A stretch of 64,000 bases of DNA from Woeseiaceae bacterium. GTDB lineage: Bacteria; Pseudomonadota; Gammaproteobacteria; Steroidobacterales; Woeseiaceae. The notes under the pieces are model-generated. The model was not told where the DNA came from, did not search any database, and saw nothing but the letters and a program-made list of their open reading frames with translations. Position 1 is the stretch's first letter. The number at the start of each line of letters is the position of its first letter. Location: positions 124,001 to 188,000 of the forward strand of contig JAJFKR010000015.1 in the NCBI GenBank assembly GCA_021773095.1. Reading direction: 5' to 3'. The position numbers were made by a program, and so were the translations under genes. Of this stretch, positions 20,413 through 28,992 are shown piece after piece.

Positions 20413-20432
20413 CCTGTCGCTGAGGAGGCGAT

Positions 20433-21098
20433 ATGGCGCTGACAAGAGAACTATCTGCTGAGACCAGGCAAGTAAATGGTGAGAACACCAGTCGCGTCGT
20501 TGTGTCAGCCGCAGCGGATAAAGAGTTGGTCGATAGTCTGCGTAGAGGTGAAGAAGCATCTTACGAATCGCTGGTGCGATCGTTCGGACCCCAGGTGCTG
20601 GCCATCACCCGGCGATACCTCAAGTCCGAGGCAGATGCGGCGGATTGCTTTCAGGAAACATTCATCGCCGTATTCAAAGGTATTGACACCTATGCGGGGC
20701 AGTCATCACTGCGGCAATGGGTACGCGGCATCGCCATAAATCAAAGCCTGATGGCATTGCGAAAACGCAAACGAGCTCGCGAGGAAAGTATCGAGCATAT
20801 GATGCCGCTGTTCGATGACTCAGGTAGCCGTGTTGAGTCTGCCGGTGAACATCAACGCTCGTCGATTGAGGCTGAAATTGATACTGCGTCTTTGAAGGTG
20901 AGCGTCAGACAGGGCATTGACAAGCTACCGGATGACTTTCGGGTTGTACTGTTACTGCGCGACATAGACGGGCTTAACACGCGTGAAACAGCAGCAATAC
21001 TGGGAATTGAGTTAAATGCCGTGAAGACAAGGCTACATCGGGCTCGAACAGCGCTGCGGTATATATTACAACCTGTTTTTGGAGCAAGTAAATCGTGA
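20433..21098 (+). CDS. RNA polymerase sigma factor, ECF subfamily (RpoE-like)
   Basis: A 221-residue sigma-70 family protein with region 2 (YESLVRSFGPQVLAITRRYL, DAADCFQETFIAVFKGI, LRQWVRGIAINQSLMALRKR) and region 4 (GIDKLPDDFRVVLLLRDIDG, NTRETAAILGIELNAVKTRL). A 40-residue N-terminal extension precedes region 2, longer than in most ECF factors. It directs polymerase to stress or envelope promoters; its anti-sigma partner is probably the next gene (start codon overlapping its stop, TGATG). The candidate promoter upstream suggests autoregulation. Confidence 0.92.
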   Translation: MALTRELSAETRQVNGENTSRVVVSAAADKELVDSLRRGEEASYESLVRSFGPQVLAITRRYLKSEADAADCFQETFIAVFKGIDTYAGQSSLRQWVRGIAINQSLMALRKRKRAREESIEHMMPLFDDSGSRVESAGEHQRSSIEAEIDTASLKVSVRQGIDKLPDDFRVVLLLRDIDGLNTRETAAILGIELNAVKTRLHRARTALRYILQPVFGASKS

Positions 21099-21343
21099 TG
21101 CTAACGTGTAAAGAATTCGACGACTTCATGGTTGACTACCTTGGAGATGGATTGCCGGTCTGGCAGAAATACATGTGCTGGCTACACGTAAAGATGTGCC
21201 GGGAATGCGCGCATTTTGTTCGTGAATACAAGCGAACCATTGACCTCGGGAAGGCCGCGTTCGACGATCAGGGCGATCAGGTGCCCGACTCGGTGCCCGA
21301 GGAACTCATCAGGGCGGCGCTGGCACATCGGAAGAATAATTAA
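21098..21343 (+). CDS. Putative anti-sigma factor, short zinc-finger type
   Basis: An 81-residue protein starting MLTCKEFDDFMVDYLGDGL, with the zf-HC2-like His/Cys cluster HVKMCRECAHF. This is the anti-sigma domain seen in ZAS-type regulators: the N-terminal ELSD-like helix and the HxxxCxxC zinc site. It lacks a membrane segment, so it would be a soluble, possibly redox-sensitive anti-sigma. ATG 21098 overlaps the sigma stop codon; an in-frame GTG at 21095 is the alternative. Confidence 0.8.
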   Translation: MLTCKEFDDFMVDYLGDGLPVWQKYMCWLHVKMCRECAHFVREYKRTIDLGKAAFDDQGDQVPDSVPEELIRAALAHRKNN

Positions 21344-21346
21344 ACA

Positions 21347-21718
21347 ATGCGTTGCTTTAAGCACCAGGATGAACCAGCGATCGGGATCTGCAGCAATTGC
21401 GGTAAAGCCGTGTGTCAACAGTGTTGCCGCGATGAGGCTCGTCAAATAGCTTGCAGCGAGACTTGCGTTCAGGAAACCTTTCTCGCGCAACAACTGAACA
21501 GTCGCCTGCGCCAGAGTTTGGGCGTCGGCATCAAACCACCCATGCCGCCGTCCGTCTCCACTTATTTTCTATTTGGCCTGATTCTGTTGTTGACCGGTGT
21601 CTATTTGTCATTGCAACGGGGCAGCTTCGACATGTTGACATTTGCTGTCGCGGCCGTGTTTTTCGTCATGTCCGGGGTTTCCTACCGGCAGCATCGCAAC
21701 CGGTGTTTGAGCTGCTAG
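21347..21718 (+). CDS. Small membrane protein with B-box-like zinc cysteines
   Basis: A 123-residue protein: a cysteine-rich N-terminus (MRCFKHQDEPAIGICSNCGK, then CQQCCRDEAR and ACSETC) of B-box/zinc-finger layout, followed by two membrane helices (about residues 66-82 and 89-107). Such B-box plus membrane helix proteins are common small hypothetical proteins in gammaproteobacteria. It lies 3 bases after the anti-sigma gene, so it belongs to the same operon and may be part of the sensing arrangement. Function unknown. Confidence 0.7.
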   Translation: MRCFKHQDEPAIGICSNCGKAVCQQCCRDEARQIACSETCVQETFLAQQLNSRLRQSLGVGIKPPMPPSVSTYFLFGLILLLTGVYLSLQRGSFDMLTFAVAAVFFVMSGVSYRQHRNRCLSC

Positions 21719-21731
21719 GGTTCCACGGGTC

Positions 21732-22490
21732 ATGTGGCTAAAAGACAAATTGACTAACGCGCTGGTTCGTTATCTGACCAGTGAATCACGAAACTACGAG
21801 CCGTTCGCGATCAGCCCACCGGACATTCTCGAATCCGCTCTGGAACGGGCGGACGTCCTGCTCGTCGAAGGCAATCAGCGTTTTAGTACCGCCGTCAAAT
21901 ACCTGACTCGGTCCACCTGGTCGCACGCCGCTATTTTTGCCGGCACTGCAGCGGGCCTGGATAATGTGCCCGACGGTGTGCCGATTCTGATTGAAGCCGA
22001 TCTTAAAAATGGTGTGATCGCGGTACCTCTGGACAAATACGCAAAATTTAATATTCGCATTTGCCGCCCAGTCAGTCTGACCGAGAGTGAGCGCAATGAC
22101 GTTGTGCAATTCATGCACGACAGTATCGGAATGCAGTACGACCTCAAGAACGTCATTGACCTGGCGAGATACCTGATACCAACACCCCCTGTTCCGTCCC
22201 GTTGGCGCCGGTCCCTATTGGCACTGGGAAGCGGAGACCCGACTCGCGCAATATGCTCGACGCGGATCGCTCAGGCCTTTCAGTCGGTCAGCTATCCGAT
22301 ACTCCCTGACGTTGAGCGTCTCACTGATAAAGAATGCGAGGATTGTACTGAGTCGGTGCGCGAAGTAATGCGCATCCGGCATCACAGTTTATTTACACCG
22401 CGCGACTTTGACGTGTCACCCTATTTCCAGATTGTGAAACCGACGATTCAGCATGGCTTCGATCACCACAAATTGAGCTGGAGTGATTAG
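21732..22490 (+). CDS. YiiX-like permuted papain-fold amidase/peptidase (C92 family)
   Basis: A 252-residue protein of the circularly permuted NlpC/P60-papain superfamily (YaeF/YiiX). The permuted order of active residues is visible: His65 in STWSHAAIFAG first, then Glu88 in PILIEAD, and Cys175 in RAICSTRIAQAF late in the chain. Known members are lipases or amidases with unsettled substrates, and some act in the envelope. No signal peptide is seen, which differs from YiiX and suggests cytoplasmic or membrane-associated action. Co-operonic with the ECF sigma/anti-sigma pair. Confidence 0.8.
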   Translation: MWLKDKLTNALVRYLTSESRNYEPFAISPPDILESALERADVLLVEGNQRFSTAVKYLTRSTWSHAAIFAGTAAGLDNVPDGVPILIEADLKNGVIAVPLDKYAKFNIRICRPVSLTESERNDVVQFMHDSIGMQYDLKNVIDLARYLIPTPPVPSRWRRSLLALGSGDPTRAICSTRIAQAFQSVSYPILPDVERLTDKECEDCTESVREVMRIRHHSLFTPRDFDVSPYFQIVKPTIQHGFDHHKLSWSD

Positions 22491-22872
22491 GGTGCCGGTG
22501 AGCATTGAATCCGGGACATTAAGATATGCACCGATTCTCGCAGCGCTGGTGTTTGGAAGTTGGGCAGCATTCGTGAACAGCGAGTACGGTACCTTCGTGC
22601 TGGTACGAACGGGGCTCGGGCAGGGAATCTACGCATTGTTTTCGACCTGGATAGTTACCCGCACGGTGTCTGAGGTTATGCGGTTTACACACGGTCATTC
22701 GCTCAGATTTCTGGTCAGCTTCGTATCGGGATTTATCGTCATGGTGAGTATTCCGCTGGCATTACACGCAGCTTTGGGCACGCCGAAAATCCTGCTCGCC
22801 ATCGCCCCGGGTATCCTGTGGGGCAGCGTATATATCGTGGGATGTATTTGGGCTACTAGAGCGCAGCCATGA
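22483..22872 (+). CDS. Uncharacterised inner-membrane protein
   Basis: A 129-residue hydrophobic protein with about three to four membrane helices (roughly 14-31, 43-61, 73-96, 101-124). The start GTG at 22483 overlaps the amidase stop by 8 bases; GTG 22492 is an alternative. The end overlaps the convergent NADH dehydrogenase gene by 17 bases. No family recognised; its place in the sigma operon suggests an envelope role. Confidence 0.65.
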   Translation: MIRVPVSIESGTLRYAPILAALVFGSWAAFVNSEYGTFVLVRTGLGQGIYALFSTWIVTRTVSEVMRFTHGHSLRFLVSFVSGFIVMVSIPLALHAALGTPKILLAIAPGILWGSVYIVGCIWATRAQP

Positions 22873-24400
22873 ATGGATCGGGACGATGCATCACGAGGAC
22901 CTCGGCTCGCTCCGTTGCCGACAGAGTTCCTGCAGATAATATGGTTGTGTTGGTGCCGGCCTCGCCCCAACTATCTCCCGGTCCAATGACCCGGACGACC
23001 TCACGCTGACCATTTGGGTTCGGTACGCGCCACTCAAGGGTTCCCGTGATCACAAGGTATCTGCCATCAACGATCTGACCCGGTTCGCAGATCAAATCTC
23101 CGGATGCGTAGTGGCGACGGGCAGTATCAACAGCTGACTTGTTCGCGATCTGGACAATGCTCCGGGGCAGGAAATAATCAAACAGCCAGTTGAGGGCGAC
23201 GCGCAACCGGGTTGAGAACCCGGGTAACATACCGATATAGACAGCTCTCCAAGTCAACCATGCGAACAATCCGGAAAGACGCCAACCATACAGCTCCGCG
23301 ACCGCTTTGTAGTTTCCGATAGACGCAAGTGATCCAATTGGCCGGTAGGCAAAAGCCGTAAGCTCATTGCCGTTTGCGGTCGCAACAATGTTATCCGCTA
23401 CGGTGCGCGCTTCACGAATAGCGAATTGAGCCGTAGGTGGCGCGTAATGATTTTGGTCGGAATCGGCAGATGGCATCGGAATCGATGCGGCGTCCCCGAT
23501 GCACCAGACACTCTCGCGGCCCTGGACTCTTAAGAACTCATCCACAGCAATTTTGCCACGGCGTAACTCACTACCAATGTTCGTCGCTAGCCGTCGCGGT
23601 CCGCTGCCAGCCGTTATGACGAGCGTATCTGTGGGAATGCGGGTCCCATCATCCAGATGCGCTGCATGGGCGGTCGCTGATTCGATCCTCGTGCTGAGGC
23701 GAAACTCGACATTGCGAGCGCGCAGTCTTTCCTCAGCATAACTGCCGAGACCTGTGGACAGTTCAGGTAATATCCGGTCGCCACTCTGGATCAATACCGT
23801 ACGAATCTCATCGCTGGCTATGTTCGGATAAAACCGCAGCGTACGGCGAATCATTTCAACGAGCTCGCCCATTATTTCAACCCCGGAAAATCCGCCGCCT
23901 GCAACCACAAAGGTCAACAAGCGTTTTTTGATATCAGGATTCTGCGTGATATCAGCATGTTCCAGACATTGTATTACTCGATTACGAAGCTCATGCGCGC
24001 CAGCAAGGTCGCGGACACAAAGGCCGTGCGCCTCAAGCCCCGGGGCAAGGGACAAGTCCGTCTTTTGCCCGACGGCAATTATCAGTTGGTCGTAGTCAAT
24101 TGACTGCGGGAAACGTCTTGTGCCCTGCAATAAATCGACCCTCTTCGCGTGCATGTCAATATTCGTGACTTCGGCCATGCGCACGCTCACGCCGGGCAAC
24201 ATGTACCGCAATGGCGTCACCGCGTCCGGCGCACTGATGGTGCCGGAGACAACTTCCGGCAGCAGTGGCTGAAAAACAAAATAGTTGGTCGAGTTTATGA
24301 GCTCAATTTCGAATTGATCTGCGGCCTTTCGACGCAAATGCTTGGCAGCAAATGCGCCGGCAAAGCCACCGCCAACGATGAGGACTTTTTGTTTCGACAT
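22856..24400 (-). CDS. Type II NADH dehydrogenase-like flavoprotein with C-terminal cNMP-binding-like domain
   Basis: A 514-residue pyridine nucleotide-disulphide oxidoreductase. NDH-2 marks: FAD site IVGGGFAGAFAAKHL at the N-terminus, NYFVFQPLLPEV, the second dinucleotide site VVAGGGFSGVEIMGEL near residue 165, VWCIGDAAS (near 300) and the C-terminal amphipathic/quinone region (GLFAWLTWRAVYIGMLPG). Unlike classical Ndh (about 430 residues) the chain continues with about 90 residues of cyclic-nucleotide-binding fold (HYASGDLICEPGQIVDGRYL, VRVIGPGDSWGE), suggesting regulation by a nucleotide or membrane state. It transfers electrons from NADH to quinone without pumping protons. Confidence 0.87.
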   Translation of the reverse strand: MSKQKVLIVGGGFAGAFAAKHLRRKAADQFEIELINSTNYFVFQPLLPEVVSGTISAPDAVTPLRYMLPGVSVRMAEVTNIDMHAKRVDLLQGTRRFPQSIDYDQLIIAVGQKTDLSLAPGLEAHGLCVRDLAGAHELRNRVIQCLEHADITQNPDIKKRLLTFVVAGGGFSGVEIMGELVEMIRRTLRFYPNIASDEIRTVLIQSGDRILPELSTGLGSYAEERLRARNVEFRLSTRIESATAHAAHLDDGTRIPTDTLVITAGSGPRRLATNIGSELRRGKIAVDEFLRVQGRESVWCIGDAASIPMPSADSDQNHYAPPTAQFAIREARTVADNIVATANGNELTAFAYRPIGSLASIGNYKAVAELYGWRLSGLFAWLTWRAVYIGMLPGFSTRLRVALNWLFDYFLPRSIVQIANKSAVDTARRHYASGDLICEPGQIVDGRYLVITGTLEWRVPNPNGQREVVRVIGPGDSWGEAGTNTTILSAGTLSATERAEVLVMHRPDPFMAAL

Positions 24401-24442
24401 GACTATGGCTGCGAATTACAGACGCCTGGATCTGAAGCGCGC

Positions 24443-25063
24443 CTATTTGCCCCAAAAGACGAAGTCGATTCCGACCATGTTGACGCCGGGGTTTACCTCA
24501 TCGAGGCCACCATTCGATATGTGTTCATAGCGAAACTTAACGACATGATTTTTGTTTTCACCAAATCGCAACCCGAGCGCCACGTGCGAGGTAAGGTTAA
24601 ACGATGTTCCGAGTTTCGTGTCACCGTAGGTCGTACCGTCGATAACAGTCGGGCTCAGTCCTACATCGATAAAGATTGGTTTTCTCCAGCGGTCGTTAGT
24701 AAGACGCAGCGTCGGACCAAGCGACAGAAAATTTCGATAATCAGAGTCCTTAGTCATGCGTCCGGCCTCGAGCGTTAGCAACGATGTTGCCGACATACCG
24801 CTCTTTCCAGTCCATGTCCATGGCAGCCCGAAATCCAGAAACAGTGCATGTCGGGTCAGCCCATCAAATTCGTCACCGTCGGAAGTGGTTACCCGATAGC
24901 CCATGCTTTGAATATTGCTGACCAGGGGAAGGCGGAACAAATTGTGCTCAGCCTGCGAGTCAAGCTCTATGCTGCGATCATCGGCACCCGCTGTCACGGC
25001 AATGAGAATAAGCGGCAGTGCGTTGACGATTGTTAACGTGAACTTCTTTCCAACTAATTTCAA
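24443..25063 (-). CDS. PagL-like lipid A 3-O-deacylase (acyloxyacyl hydrolase)
   Basis: A 206-residue outer-membrane beta-barrel esterase. PagL removes the 3-O acyl chain of lipid A. A TTG start at 25063 with GGAG about 9 bases upstream gives MKLVGKKFTLTIVNALPLIL and a signal peptide ending near AGA; the open frame further upstream has no such signal. The catalytic signature is present: RYEHISNGG with His181 and Ser183. The third residue, Glu140 in Pseudomonas PagL, aligns with Asn195 (NPGVN), a variation also common in other members. Nearby LPS genes (kinase, kdsB, waaA) fit an LPS-remodelling role. Confidence 0.85.
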   Translation of the reverse strand: MKLVGKKFTLTIVNALPLILIAVTAGADDRSIELDSQAEHNLFRLPLVSNIQSMGYRVTTSDGDEFDGLTRHALFLDFGLPWTWTGKSGMSATSLLTLEAGRMTKDSDYRNFLSLGPTLRLTNDRWRKPIFIDVGLSPTVIDGTTYGDTKLGTSFNLTSHVALGLRFGENKNHVVKFRYEHISNGGLDEVNPGVNMVGIDFVFWGK

Positions 25064-25240
25064 AAAAATACTCCAATGGCGAAAATTGCTTCGATTGTTC
25101 TGCTTAGTTGCCGCTGACAACGAAGCGGTTACAGGCAAGTTGAAAGAACAAATACGGCGTGTGGGAACGCAACCCATGTAATATTGCTTGCAACCGACCG
25201 GTCACTATTGGCGCCCTGTATCCACACACTGGAGAAAAAC

Positions 25241-26893
25241 ATGAAAGCATCCGATCTGTTAGTCGAGTGCCTGGAAGAAGAAGGAATCGAGTACATATTC
25301 GGCGTGCCCGGAGAAGAAAACGCTGATTTCATGATGTCCCTGGAAAAATCGGCAAAGATCAAATTTATTTTGACGCGCCATGAGCAAGGCGCAGCATTTA
25401 TGGCAGAAATCTATGGTCGCCTGACCGGCAATACAGCCGGCTGCCTCGGGACTCTCGGGCCTGGCGCCACCAACTTGATTACCGGTGTCGCGGACTCCAA
25501 TATGGATCGTGCACCAATGCTGGTCCTGACCGGCCAGGGCGCAACAGACCGATTGCACAAAGAGTCGCATCAGATCATGGATGTCGTGAGTATGTTTGAA
25601 CCCGTGACCAAGTGGTCGACGACTATTCTCAATCCCGACACTATCCCGGAAATCGTCCGCAAAGCCGTACGTCTCGCGCGTACCGAAAAGCCGGGTGCCG
25701 TGCATATCGAATTGCCGGAAGATGTTGCAGAAATGGAAACTTCCAAAAAGCCGATGGCACCACGGCGCTTCCGGCGTCCGGTCCCCGACGCCAAAATTAT
25801 TGATGCGGCATTCACGATGCTAAAAAATGCGAAACGGCCAATAATCATCGCGGGAAACGGTTGCATTCGCAGGCGTGCCAGCAAACAGCTAAGAGTGTTT
25901 TGTGAGAAAACCGGTATCGGTGTTGTCAGTACATTCATGGCGAAAGGTTGTGTCGATATGGACGCAGACTACTGCCTGTACACCGTCGGTCTTGGCAGCA
26001 AAGACAGAATTTCGATGGCCATTGATGATGCCGACCTTGTAATCACGCTCGGCTTTGACATGGTTGAATACCATCCTCAACTGTGGAATGCGCGCGGCGA
26101 CAAGAAAGTGTTACATGCCGACTTCCTGCCCGCCGAGATCGATGAGTATTACCACCCGGAAACCGAGGTAATCGGTGATCTCGCACATACGCTGTGGATG
26201 TTGAATGAGTGCGTCGATGCTAAGAGCCTTCCGAAGTTCGACCTTGCGTTACAACATAAATGCCGGGATGAGATGACGGCGGATTTCGCCGAGTATAAAG
26301 ATGATAAGACGGAAGGAACGATCCGACCGCAAAAAGCCTTGTGGGATGCACGCCAGGTTATGGGGCCGGCAGACATACTTCTTTCCGATGTCGGCGCGCA
26401 CAAGATGTGGATCGCCAGGCACTATCAGTGCCACGAACCAAACACCTGCCTGATACCCAATGGCTTCTGCTCGATGGGCTTTGCTTTACCTGGCGCCATC
26501 GCGGCCAGTATCGTGCATCCCGAGCGACGGGTTCTCGCTATCGCCGGCGACGCCGGATTCCTGATGAACGTCCAGGAGATGGAAACGGCGAAGCGAATTG
26601 GCAGCAATATCACCGTCATGGTTTGGGAAGACGAGGAGTACGGTTTGATAGCGTGGAAGCAGGAAACCAGTTTCGGTCGCCATACCGACCTCTCTTTCGG
26701 CAACCCGGAGTGGACTACACTGGCGAAAGCTTTCGGCTGGAATGGACACTACGTGAAAGATGCTGCCGACTTGCTGCCGGCGCTTGACGCGGCACTTGAC
26801 GAGGAAGGTCCAAGCCTGATCGTTATTCCGATCGACTACCGCGAGAATCCACTGCTAACAAAGAAACTCGGAGAAATCACGTGCTCGATTTAA
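25241..26893 (+). CDS. Acetolactate synthase large-subunit-like ThDP enzyme
   Basis: A 550-residue thiamine diphosphate enzyme of the acetohydroxyacid synthase/AlsS family. Start ATG 25241 has GGAG 10 bases upstream and fits the family (MKASDLLVECLEEEGIEYIF). The catalytic Glu48 is in RHEQGAAFM. The ThDP/metal motif, normally GDG followed 25-27 residues later by N, reads GDA (436-438) and then WED with Glu463 in place of Asn. There is no regulatory small subunit next to it; instead it is translationally coupled to an aldehyde dehydrogenase. So it may not be biosynthetic AHAS, but a 2-oxoacid decarboxylase or carboligase. Confidence 0.85.
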   Translation: MKASDLLVECLEEEGIEYIFGVPGEENADFMMSLEKSAKIKFILTRHEQGAAFMAEIYGRLTGNTAGCLGTLGPGATNLITGVADSNMDRAPMLVLTGQGATDRLHKESHQIMDVVSMFEPVTKWSTTILNPDTIPEIVRKAVRLARTEKPGAVHIELPEDVAEMETSKKPMAPRRFRRPVPDAKIIDAAFTMLKNAKRPIIIAGNGCIRRRASKQLRVFCEKTGIGVVSTFMAKGCVDMDADYCLYTVGLGSKDRISMAIDDADLVITLGFDMVEYHPQLWNARGDKKVLHADFLPAEIDEYYHPETEVIGDLAHTLWMLNECVDAKSLPKFDLALQHKCRDEMTADFAEYKDDKTEGTIRPQKALWDARQVMGPADILLSDVGAHKMWIARHYQCHEPNTCLIPNGFCSMGFALPGAIAASIVHPERRVLAIAGDAGFLMNVQEMETAKRIGSNITVMVWEDEEYGLIAWKQETSFGRHTDLSFGNPEWTTLAKAFGWNGHYVKDAADLLPALDAALDEEGPSLIVIPIDYRENPLLTKKLGEITCSI

Positions 26894-28311
26894 TGCTTGA
26901 GAGCGGCATTCCGGCCATCGGCAGTTTATCCGTCACATCGCCATTTGACGGTCGGGAACTCCAACAGGTCGCGACAGCGGGGCCTGATCACGTTGCAGAC
27001 GCGTTGCGCGCCGCGTATTCAGGATTTCGCGACAGAGAGTCGTGGTTATCGATTCCAGAACGGATTGAAATTCTCGACAGGACTGCGGCGATTATGAGCA
27101 GACAAGTCGATGACCTCACGATGCTCGCAGCATCCGAAGGCGGTAAACCGTACAGTGATTCCAGGGTCGAAGTCATTCGGGCCATTGATGGCGTGCGTCT
27201 TTGTGCCGAATCTCTGCGCGCCCATTCAGGCTCTGTCATTCCGATAGGAAAGACTGCAGCAACCACGGGCAGGATTGCCTTTACGCAAAAGGAGCCGATC
27301 GGTGTTGTTGTTGCCGTGAGTGCTTTCAACCATCCGCTGAACCTCATTGTTCATCAGGTCGGTCCGGCGGTCGCGAGTGCTTGTCCGGTCATCGTGAAAC
27401 CTGCGGCGGACACGCCCTTGTCATGTTTGAGATTCGTCGAAATTCTCCGCGAGGCAGGATTGCCTGATTCGGCTTGCCAGGTAATCGTAACGAATGACCG
27501 CGATACAGCCGAGAGCCTGGTGACCGATTCGCGAGTCGGCTTTTTCAGCTTCATCGGCAGTGCTGCGGTTGGCTGGATGCTGCGTTCCAAACTTGCGGCT
27601 GGCGCACGCTGCGCACTTGAGCACGGTGGCGCAGCCCCCGCCATTCTTGTGGACCCGTTCGACACGGAGCTCGCGATTACGTCGGTGTTAAAAGGCGGCT
27701 TTTATCACGCAGGACAAGTCTGCGTATCCACCCAGAGAGTATTTGCGCCCTCCTCACTTGCTGAGGCCTTTGCGTCGGAACTCGCAAAACGTGCGGAAGC
27801 ACTCGTAGTCGGTGCGCCCGAAGACGCAGCTACCGAAGTCGGACCACTGATTCGCGCCAAAGAGGTCGACAGAGTGGCTGAGTGGGTCGATGAAGCTGTG
27901 GCCGCTGGTACGGAATTAATTTGCGGTGGCAAGAAGATATCCGAGAGCTGCTACGCCCCGACAGTGCTCCTTAATCCACCTGACGATGTTCGTGTCAGCA
28001 CTATGGAAATTTTTGGACCCGTTGTTTGTGTTTACGCATACGACAATATCGACGCGGCCATTCAGCAGGCGAACGCTCTGCCGGTAGCGTTCCAGGCATC
28101 GATTTTCAGCAAGGATACCGACGCTTCAATGCGCCTGTACAAGCGGCTTGACGCGTCCGCCATCATGATCAACGAACATACGGCCTTTCGCGATGACGTT
28201 ATGCCATTTGCGGGTCTGCGCGAGTCGGGCCTGGGCGTCGGTGGCATTCCCTACACGATGGAAGACATGCAAATCGACAAAATGATGGTAGTGAAATCAC
28301 CGGAGCTCTAG
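26881..28311 (+). CDS. NAD(P)-dependent aldehyde dehydrogenase
   Basis: A 476-residue aldehyde dehydrogenase superfamily member. Catalytic Glu247 (ALEHGGAAP) and nucleophile Cys281 (HAGQVCVSTQR) are visible, and the cofactor-site VSAFNHPLNLIVHQVGPA is typical. GTG 26881 has GGAG 7 bases upstream and overlaps the end of the ThDP enzyme gene by 13 bases; ATG 26893 (TAATG) is an alternative start. The tight coupling suggests that it oxidises the aldehyde made by the ThDP enzyme, which is inference. Substrate unknown. Confidence 0.9.
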   Translation: MLDLMLESGIPAIGSLSVTSPFDGRELQQVATAGPDHVADALRAAYSGFRDRESWLSIPERIEILDRTAAIMSRQVDDLTMLAASEGGKPYSDSRVEVIRAIDGVRLCAESLRAHSGSVIPIGKTAATTGRIAFTQKEPIGVVVAVSAFNHPLNLIVHQVGPAVASACPVIVKPAADTPLSCLRFVEILREAGLPDSACQVIVTNDRDTAESLVTDSRVGFFSFIGSAAVGWMLRSKLAAGARCALEHGGAAPAILVDPFDTELAITSVLKGGFYHAGQVCVSTQRVFAPSSLAEAFASELAKRAEALVVGAPEDAATEVGPLIRAKEVDRVAEWVDEAVAAGTELICGGKKISESCYAPTVLLNPPDDVRVSTMEIFGPVVCVYAYDNIDAAIQQANALPVAFQASIFSKDTDASMRLYKRLDASAIMINEHTAFRDDVMPFAGLRESGLGVGGIPYTMEDMQIDKMMVVKSPEL

Positions 28312-28404
28312 TGCTTCTGCAGGTTCGACGCTTTAACGCCCCCCCTTTGTAACCTTTTTCGGTCAGCCAACAACCTTAAGGGATACAGAAATGGGAATCA
28401 GCAC

Positions 28405-28992
28405 GTGTCAAATCGAACCAGGTCGTTACCACCGCTTAGCCAACCGCTCTATGTCATAAGAGAGATGCGTTACCACGAAGCATCGCGTCAGGGACTCGGA
28501 CTGATTCTGGCCGCTGCATTCGCGATTGTCGCCAATCCCACACCAATCACCCTGTTCCCGGCCGCTGTTCTCGTCATAATCGGCGTCGGAATTCGTCTGT
28601 GGGCCTCCGGCTTTATTATCAAGAACGCCGAATTGGCGACGCACGGCCCGTACGCTTTTGTCAGGCATCCACTTTATGTGGGAAACATTCTCATCGTGTT
28701 TGCTTTTGCTGCAGCATCAGGTTTCTGGTGGCCATTTCTTGTCGTATTTTCCTTCCTCGGCTTTTACTACCCAACGGCGATCGAATATGAGGACCGGAAA
28801 CTGGCCACCCTGTTTGGTAACAACTGGTTCGAGTACGCGAAGCACACGCCGGCATTGCTACCAAATTTTAGCCGCCGAGACAGGAAGTTTTCCGGTAGCT
28901 GGTCTTTGAAGAAAAGTCTGGCCGGCAATCTGGAGCTGGTTGTCACCATCTACCTGCTGGCGTGCTTCGCCTACATCTGTCTTCAGTTATGA
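28405..28992 (+). CDS. Isoprenylcysteine carboxyl methyltransferase-like membrane protein
   Basis: A 195-residue integral membrane methyltransferase of the ICMT/PEMT-like family. The S-adenosylmethionine motif is seen (GPYAFVRHPLYVGNILIVF, and the C-terminal YEDRKLATLFGNNWFEYAK). Bacterial members methylate small substrates or phospholipids, mostly unknown. The start is GTG 28405; no ATG in frame fits before the first helix. It ends overlapping the next gene (ATGA). Confidence 0.83.
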   Translation: MSNRTRSLPPLSQPLYVIREMRYHEASRQGLGLILAAAFAIVANPTPITLFPAAVLVIIGVGIRLWASGFIIKNAELATHGPYAFVRHPLYVGNILIVFAFAAASGFWWPFLVVFSFLGFYYPTAIEYEDRKLATLFGNNWFEYAKHTPALLPNFSRRDRKFSGSWSLKKSLAGNLELVVTIYLLACFAYICLQL

